Shown here piece after piece: positions 55,601 through 60,190 of a stretch of 60,190 bases of DNA (positions are counted from its first letter, which is position 1; each line of letters starts with the position of its first letter). The notes beneath the pieces were generated by a model, which searched no databases, was not told the origin of the DNA, and was given only the letters and a program-made list of their open reading frames with translations. This DNA is from Mycolicibacterium hodleri. Lineage in GTDB: Bacteria; Actinomycetota; Actinomycetes; Mycobacteriales; Mycobacteriaceae. The stretch covers positions 1 to 60,190 of the forward strand of contig NZ_JACKTL010000021.1 in the NCBI RefSeq assembly GCF_025822245.1, given 5' to 3'. The position numbers were made by a program, and so were the translations under genes.

Positions 55601-56677
55601 ATGAGTTCGAGCAACGGCATCCTCGCCGTGGTCGTCGACGCTTCCCTCGGCCGCGAAGTCGACCGCGTCGCGGCGGCGGCAGGCGTGCGGGTCGTCCACG
55701 TCGACGAGCCGTCCAGTCGCAGGGTGTGGCTGGCGGCCTCGGCCATCGTGCTCGACCTCGACGGGGCCCAACGGTGCGCCGAGCTGGGCCTGCCGCGCCG
55801 AGACCGTGTCCTGGTCGTCGGTGCCGCGGCGCCGCATCCCGATCAGTGGCACGTCGCCCTCTCGATCGGCGCTCGACGCGTGGTGTCCCTACCCGCCGAG
55901 GAGGTGGCGTTGGTGTCGGAACTGGCCGACGCGGCCGAATCGGCTGGCGACGACGGCCGACGAGGTGCGGTGCTGGCGGTCGTCGGCGGATGCGGCGGAG
56001 CGGGTGCGTCGGTGTTCGCGACGGCCCTGGCCCATTGCGCGCCCAAGGCCCTGCTGGTGGACGTCGACCCCTGGGGCGGCGGGATCGATCTCACCCTGGG
56101 CAGCGAGCGGGACGCCGGTCTGCGATGGCCCGAACTGGCCCTCGGCGGCGGCCGGGTCGGGTATCCCGCGCTGGCGGCGGCACTGCCCTCGCGGCACGGC
56201 ATCACGGTGTTGTCGGCGGGGCAGTCCGGCGGTGAGATCGACGCCGGCGCGCTCGCGGCGGTGGTCGACGGCGGCTGCCGCGCGGGCGTCACGACGGTCT
56301 GCGATCTGCCCCGCCGGGCGACGCCGGCGGTCGGAGCCGCCCTCGACGCGGCGGACCTCGTCGTCCTCGTCGCCCCCGCCGACGTCCGATCCTGCGCCGC
56401 CGCGGCCGCGGTGGGGCGGTGGCTGACCGAGGCCAACCCCAACGTCGGGCTCGTCGTGCGGGGTCCCGCGCCCGGCGGGCTGCGGTCTGCCGACGTGTCC
56501 CGCATCGTCGGACTTCCGCTCTTGGCGGCGATGCGGGCCCAACCCGGCCTGGCTGCCGAACTCGAGCGCGACGGGCTCCGGCCACGACGGCGCTCACCCT
56601 TGATGTCGGCGGCCCGGCGGGTGCTCGAGGTGCTGCAACGCCAGCCCGGCGCGACGGACGAACGGATGGTCGCATGA
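55601..56677 (+). CDS. ssd: Septum site-determining-like protein Ssd (Rv3660c-like)
   Basis: A 358-residue MinD/ParA-like protein of the tad-locus type (CpaE/TadZ-related). The P-loop region is VVGGCGGAGASVFATALA near residue 130, a degenerate Walker A lacking the usual GKT. LLVDVDPWGGGIDLTLG gives the acidic Walker A-prime-like strand. The N-terminal ~110 residues form a receiver-like domain. In M. tuberculosis the homologue affects septation and stress responses. Its stop overlaps tadA as ATGA, placing it at the head of the secretion operon. Between the 6C terminator and this start there are about 180 bases in which I see nothing notable. Confidence 0.88.
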   Translation: MSSSNGILAVVVDASLGREVDRVAAAAGVRVVHVDEPSSRRVWLAASAIVLDLDGAQRCAELGLPRRDRVLVVGAAAPHPDQWHVALSIGARRVVSLPAEEVALVSELADAAESAGDDGRRGAVLAVVGGCGGAGASVFATALAHCAPKALLVDVDPWGGGIDLTLGSERDAGLRWPELALGGGRVGYPALAAALPSRHGITVLSAGQSGGEIDAGALAAVVDGGCRAGVTTVCDLPRRATPAVGAALDAADLVVLVAPADVRSCAAAAAVGRWLTEANPNVGLVVRGPAPGGLRSADVSRIVGLPLLAAMRAQPGLAAELERDGLRPRRRSPLMSAARRVLEVLQRQPGATDERMVA

Positions 56678-57837
56678 ACGCTTCGCTGATCGAGCGGGTC
56701 CGGGAGCGCCTGGCAACCGAGTCGGGTCCGCTGCTGCCGAACGTGGTCGCCGAGGCCATTCGCGCGGAGTCCTCCGGGCTGCTCGGCGAGACCGATCTCC
56801 TGAGCAATCTGCGCGTGCTGCAGACCGAGTTGACCGGCGCCGGGATCCTCGAGCCGCTGCTCTGCGCCGAGGGGACGACGGACGTCCTGGTGTCGGCGCC
56901 CGACTCGGTGTGGGTCGACGACGGTCGTGGACTCCGCCGGAGCGCCGTCCGCTTCGACGACGAGGCGGCGGTGCGCCGACTGGCCCAACGGTTGGCGCTC
57001 GCGGCGGGTCGCCGCCTCGACGAGGCGCAGCCGTGGGTCGACGGTCAGCTTCCAGGACTGGGCGCGGGCGGGTTCACCGTGCGGCTACACGCCGTGCTTC
57101 CCCCGATCGCGCCAGCGGGGACCTGCCTGTCGCTACGCGTGCTGCGACCGGCCACCCAGGACCTCGCGGCGCTCGTCGCCGCCGGTGCGATCGCACCCGA
57201 GGCGGTCCCCGTGGTCGGCGACGTGATCGCGGCGCGGCTGGCGTTCCTCGTCTCGGGGGGTACCGGCGCGGGAAAGACGACGCTGTTGTCGGCGGCGTTG
57301 GGTGCCGTCGCCGCGGGCGAGCGCATCGTGTGCGTCGAGGACGCGCCCGAGCTCGCACCCCGTCATCCGCATCTGGTCAACCTCGTCGCCCGCTACGCCA
57401 ACGTGGAGGGCGTCGGCGAGGTGACCGTCCGCGACCTCGTCCGGCAGGCACTGCGGATGCGGCCGGACCGCATCGTGGTGGGGGAGGTGCGCGGTGGAGA
57501 GGTCGTCGACCTGCTGGCCGCGCTGAACACAGGCCACGACGGCGGCGCGGGCACGGTGCACGCCAACAGCCCGGCCGAGGTACCCGCCCGTCTCGAGGCC
57601 CTCGCGGCGGTCGGTGGGCTGGACCGGGCCGCGCTGCACAGCCAGCTCGCCGCCGCGGTCCGGGTGGTGCTGCACGTCGGACGCGACCGTGCCGGCACCC
57701 GTCGCCTGGAGGAGATCGCGGTGCTTCGCAGAGGTACCGACGGCCTCGTCGCCGCGGTCACCGCGTGGCACGCCGATCGAGGTTGTGGCGACGGCATGGA
57801 CCCGTTGACGGCCCTCGTGTCGGGGCGCCGCTCGTGA
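56674..57837 (+). CDS. tadA: TadA/CpaF-type secretion ATPase (Rv3659c-like)
   Basis: A 387-residue hexameric ATPase of the type II/IV secretion family that powers Flp-type pilus or exporter assembly. Walker A is [12 protein letters not shown] near residue 195, the Asp box [11 protein letters not shown] near 222, Walker [20 protein letters not shown] near 265 and the His box [14 protein letters not shown] near 286. The N-terminal domain is short. It starts within the ssd stop (ATGA) and ends within the tadB start (GTGA). Confidence 0.94.
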   Translation: MNASLIERVRERLATESGPLLPNVVAEAIRAESSGLLGETDLLSNLRVLQTELTGAGILEPLLCAEGTTDVLVSAPDSVWVDDGRGLRRSAVRFDDEAAVRRLAQRLALAAGRRLDEAQPWVDGQLPGLGAGGFTVRLHAVLPPIAPAGTCLSLRVLRPATQDLAALVAAGAIAPEAVPVVGDVIAARLAFLVSGGTGAGKTTLLSAALGAVAAGERIVCVEDAPELAPRHPHLVNLVARYANVEGVGEVTVRDLVRQALRMRPDRIVVGEVRGGEVVDLLAALNTGHDGGAGTVHANSPAEVPARLEALAAVGGLDRAALHSQLAAAVRVVLHVGRDRAGTRRLEEIAVLRRGTDGLVAAVTAWHADRGCGDGMDPLTALVSGRRS

Positions 57838-58616
57838 CGGTCGCGGCGCTGATCCTGGCCGTGGCGCTGATGATCGCCCCCGGGCAGCCACGTCACCGGC
57901 TCGGTGCTGCCCGGTCACCGCGGCGGCCCCGTCGTAGCGCCGTGCTGGTGGGATGTGCGGTTGCCGTCGGCACGTCGGCGGTGCTGGCGCCCGTCACCGC
58001 GACCGCGGCCGCCGTGGTGGTGCTGGCGTTGATCGCGGTGCGCCGCAGGAGTTCCCGCGCGAGGGCCCGCCGCGCTGCGGAGGCCGCCGCGCTCCAGGGA
58101 GCGTTGGGCGTACTGGTGGGGGAGCTGAGGGTGGGGGCGCATCCCGTGGTCGCGTTCGAGAGCGCCGCGGCCGACGTCGGTGGCCAGGTCGCGGACTCGC
58201 TGCGCGCGGTCGCGGCCCGAGCCCGCCTCGGGGCGGACGTGGCCGCCGGATTGCGTTCGGTGGCAACGCAATCGACGGTGCCGCAGTATTGGGAGCGGCT
58301 GTCGGCCACCTGGCTGCTGGCCCAGAGTCAGGGCCTGGCGATCGTCGCGCTCATCCGTGCTGCGGAACGCGACATCGTCGAGCGTGAACGCTTTGCGTCC
58401 GGGGTGACTGCGGGAATGGCGGGTGCGCGGGCCACCGCGACGATACTGGCGGGGCTTCCCGTTCTCGGCGTCGGACTGGGGCACGCGATCGGCGCTGAGC
58501 CGCTGCGGTTCCTGCTGTCCGGCGGTGCGGGCGGGTGGTGCCTCCTGATCGGTGTGACACTCGCCAGCGCCGGGTTGTGGTGGTCCGACCGCATCATCGA
58601 TCGAGTGCTCGGATGA
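57834..58616 (+). CDS. TadB-like inner-membrane protein (Rv3658c-like)
   Basis: A 260-residue protein with two N-terminal membrane helices ([13 protein letters not shown] and [19 protein letters not shown]), a cytoplasmic helical domain of GspF type ([25 protein letters not shown]...[26 protein letters not shown]), and two C-terminal helices. It forms part of the platform on which the TadA ATPase works. Both ends overlap neighbours by four bases (GTGA, ATGA). Confidence 0.88.
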   Translation: MTVAALILAVALMIAPGQPRHRLGAARSPRRPRRSAVLVGCAVAVGTSAVLAPVTATAAAVVVLALIAVRRRSSRARARRAAEAAALQGALGVLVGELRVGAHPVVAFESAAADVGGQVADSLRAVAARARLGADVAAGLRSVATQSTVPQYWERLSATWLLAQSQGLAIVALIRAAERDIVERERFASGVTAGMAGARATATILAGLPVLGVGLGHAIGAEPLRFLLSGGAGGWCLLIGVTLASAGLWWSDRIIDRVLG

Positions 58617-59179
58617 GCGTCGCCGCAATGCTCTTGGCGATGGCGGTGCTGCTCACCGGCGGCCGCGTGCGCACCGCACGGCCGGTTGCGGCCCCGTTGC
58701 CGGCCACCTCGGCCGGGAATGCGGACGATCCGCTCGCGGTGGCATCCGCCCTGGACGTGTTCGCCGCCTGCCTGTCGTCCGGAATGGCCGTTGCGGGTGC
58801 GGCGAGGGCGACGGCGCCGTTCGCGCCGAAGGAGTTGGCCGAGGTGCTCGACCATGCCGCAGACCTGTTGGCCCTGGGCGCCGACGCGGCGACCGTTTGG
58901 TCCACCGCGGACCCCGCGGGCGAGCCCCGCGTGGAAGCGCTGTGCCGACTGGCACGTCGGTCCGCGTCGTCGGGAAGCGCTCTGGCCCAAGCGGTGTCCG
59001 ATCTCGCCGACCAGTCGCGGCGGGACGCGGCGGACTCCGCCCGGGCGGCGGCAGAACGTGCGTCGGTGCTGATCGCGGGTCCGCTCGGCGTCTGCTATCT
59101 GCCGGCCTTCGTCTGTCTCGGGATCGTCCCCGTGGTGGTCGGTCTGGCCGGTGACGTCCTGCAGTCGGGCGTCTGGTGA
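58613..59179 (+). CDS. TadC-like inner-membrane protein (Rv3657c-like)
   Basis: A 188-residue protein shorter than the TadC of proteobacteria. A GspF-like segment (LDVFAACLSSGMAVAGAARATAPFAPKELAEVL...ASSGSALAQAVSDLADQSRRDAADSARAAAERASVLIAGPLGVCYLPAFVCLGIVPVVVGL) ends with two membrane helices. It partners TadB in the platform. The ATG overlaps the tadB stop. A 45-base gap follows before the pilin-like gene. Confidence 0.87.
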   Translation: MSVAAMLLAMAVLLTGGRVRTARPVAAPLPATSAGNADDPLAVASALDVFAACLSSGMAVAGAARATAPFAPKELAEVLDHAADLLALGADAATVWSTADPAGEPRVEALCRLARRSASSGSALAQAVSDLADQSRRDAADSARAAAERASVLIAGPLGVCYLPAFVCLGIVPVVVGLAGDVLQSGVW

Positions 59180-59224
59180 ACCGAATCGTGGCGCGCGGAG
59201 ACACCGCGAGTCCTGGGAGGGTGA

Positions 59225-59443
59225 ATGGAGACAGAAGTGTTGCAGAGCAATGTGTTACGACGGTTGCGCACACGCCTGGTGTTGCTGGCGGTCGACGATT
59301 CCGGGATGTCCACCGTCGAGTACGCCATCGGCACGATCGCCGCGGCGGCGTTCGGGGCGATTCTCTACACGGTGGTGACCGGCGACTCGATCGTCAACGC
59401 GCTGACCAACATCATCACCCGGGCGCTGAACACCAACGTCTAG
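59225..59443 (+). CDS. DUF4244 Flp-pilin-like protein (Rv3656c-like)
   Basis: A 72-residue protein. A basic N-terminus precedes the pilin-like motif DDSGMSTVEYAIGTIAAAAFGAILYTVV: a short leader with glycine, then E at +5 or +6 and a tyrosine, as in Flp prepilins. It is probably the structural subunit exported by the Tad machine. No prepilin peptidase gene is in the window, so processing would rely on an enzyme encoded elsewhere. Confidence 0.88.
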   Translation: METEVLQSNVLRRLRTRLVLLAVDDSGMSTVEYAIGTIAAAAFGAILYTVVTGDSIVNALTNIITRALNTNV

Positions 59444-59460
59444 GTGGTGACCGGGGTGGT

Positions 59461-59769
59461 GTCACCGTCGAGGCGGCGTTCGCGGTCGCCGCGCTGGCGG
59501 TGGTCCTGGTGCTGTGCGTCGGCGGGCTCGCCGCGGTCGGCATGCAGGTGCGGTGCGTCGACTCCTCGCGAGAGGCCGCACGGCTGGCCGCCCGTGGTGA
59601 CCAGGGCGCCGCCTCGGACGTGGTGCGCCGAGGCGGGCCGGCGGGGGCGCAGTTGGCGCTGCGTCGCGACGGCGGGTTCGTGGTGGCCAGGGTCAGTGCA
59701 CGCTCGGTCCTGTTGCCGGGCGTCACGATCAGCGCGGAGGCGGTGGCGGCCGTCGAGCCTGGGCTCTGA
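59461..59769 (+). CDS. TadE-like pseudopilin (Rv3655c-like), start codon unclear
   Basis: From GTC ACC GTC GAG (VTVEAAFAVAALAVVLVLCVGGLAAVGMQ) the frame encodes a TadE-like protein: a pilin-type hydrophobic helix with conserved E, then CVDSSREAARLAARGD and a C-terminal strand-rich part, about 102 residues. No ATG, GTG or TTG precedes this in frame until far inside the pilin gene. A GTG at 59444 is well placed but in another frame; one extra base in the ACCGGGG run would join it. Coordinates here start at the first conserved codon. Confidence 0.72.
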   Translation, partial: VTVEAAFAVAALAVVLVLCVGGLAAVGMQVRCVDSSREAARLAARGDQGAASDVVRRGGPAGAQLALRRDGGFVVARVSARSVLLPGVTISAEAVAAVEPGL

Positions 59770-59785
59770 TCGCGGCGCAGCCAGC

Positions 59786-60100
59786 GTGGTGGCTGCGGCG
59801 ATGATGGCCGTGCTTATGGCCATGACGGTGGGCGGGGCGATGGTGGGCTCGGCGGTGGTCGCCCGGCATCGTGCCCAGGCCGCGGCCGATCTGGCCGCGC
59901 TGGCGGCGGCGGGGCGGCTGACGTCTGGGCCGCAGGCGGCGTGCGCGTCGGCGCAGTCACTCACCGCGGCGATGTCGGCGTCGATGGCGGGCTGCACCGT
60001 CGACGAGCTCGACGTCGTGGTGACCGCGGAAGTGGCGGTGCGGCTCGGGCGCTGGGGCGTGCACGTGGCGCGCGCGAGCGCCCGCGCGGGGCCGGCGTGA
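59786..60100 (+). CDS. Rv3654c-like TadE/TadG-type pilus-assembly protein
   Basis: The frame encodes DRGAASVVAAAMMAVLMAMTVGGAMVGSAVVARHRAQAAADLAALAAAG, the short helix-plus-RHRAQAAADLAALA signature of secretion-neighbourhood TadE-like proteins, then a small domain with two cysteines (QAACASAQ and MAGCTVDEL) to residue ~104. The first usual start in frame is the GTG at 59786, which would cut the conserved DRGAAS; a CTG at 59759 is the alternative. The upstream tadE stop lies at 59767-59769. A large hairpin follows the stop. Confidence 0.72.
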   Translation: MVAAAMMAVLMAMTVGGAMVGSAVVARHRAQAAADLAALAAAGRLTSGPQAACASAQSLTAAMSASMAGCTVDELDVVVTAEVAVRLGRWGVHVARASARAGPA

Positions 60101-60104
60101 GCTG

Positions 60105-60168
60105 GCATCGAGTGTGCTGACAGATCGAAGACTCACTCGATTGGGCGATCTCCCAGCACGCTCGATGC
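60105..60168. terminator. Large hairpin after the tad operon
   Basis: Arms of 23 bases (60105-60127 and 60146-60168) pair with three mismatches, beginning GCATCGAG and ending CTCGATGC, around an 18-base loop. It starts five bases after the last tad gene and probably ends the operon, possibly also serving a gene beyond the window edge. Confidence 0.68.
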
Positions 60169-60190
60169 GCGTGGGGGTGGACGCGCGGGG

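Overview
This high-GC window reads as chromosome from a Mycobacteriaceae member, most likely a rapid grower of the Mycolicibacterium type. It carries whiB4, crp, marP, ponA2, the paired Rv3679/Rv3680-type ATPases, an ergothioneine gene and two actinobacterial small RNAs. From memory of the M. tuberculosis map, the backbone follows Rv3700c to Rv3654c in inverted order. No database could be searched, so every Rv equivalence rests on order, orientation and recognisable protein sequence. No insertion sequence, prophage or CRISPR array was seen.

Layout. 1-3.4 kb: the 3' part of egtE, a SAM methyltransferase, a GCS2-family ligase and a 44-residue DUF2256 protein. 3.4-16.6 kb: an accessory block with a second methyltransferase, a secreted protein, an aldo/keto reductase, two PadR regulators, an NCS1 permease, a GntR regulator divergent from a carotenoid oxygenase, a SEC-C protein, an antiporter, an AraC regulator with a DUF1772 protein, and a TetR/MFS efflux pair. 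16.6-23.9 kb: RDD and SpoIIM-like membrane proteins and the MoxR-DUF58-DUF4350-DUF4129 operon. 23.9-26.9 kb: GatB/YqeY protein, F420-dependent enzyme, CHAP protein and tRNA-Pro(CGG). 26.8-42.8 kb: a conserved block of a PLP enzyme, metallophosphoesterase, PonA2, WhiB4, two ArsA/GET3-like ATPases, RidA, metallo-beta-lactamase fold protein, Crp, Nth, thioredoxin-like protein, CoA pyrophosphatase, MarP, EphE, a holin-like protein and a secreted protease. 42.8-51 kb: an accessory catabolic island. 51-60.2 kb: acs, a conserved hypothetical, a probable Ms1 RNA, a HAD phosphatase, a 6C RNA, ssd and a tad-type secretion/pilus operon.

The island at 42.8-51 kb is the most interesting part. A flavin monooxygenase diverges from a 2,3-butanediol-type zinc dehydrogenase and an acetoin-reductase-type SDR. 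Nearby are an aldehyde dehydrogenase and two related AcoR-like regulators that lack an AAA+ domain, and acs lies just beyond. The two enzyme promoter regions share spaced GTTGCA repeats. I propose a regulon for 2,3-butanediol/acetoin breakdown in which the monooxygenase may replace the usual acetoin dehydrogenase complex. This is inference, not demonstrated.

Other points worth noting: fourteen genes whose start codon lies six or seven bases after a TANNNT box (probable leaderless mRNAs); a Crp-like palindrome inside the Ms1 promoter; a tadE gene lacking any usual start codon in its frame; and two convergent gene pairs with long antisense overlaps.
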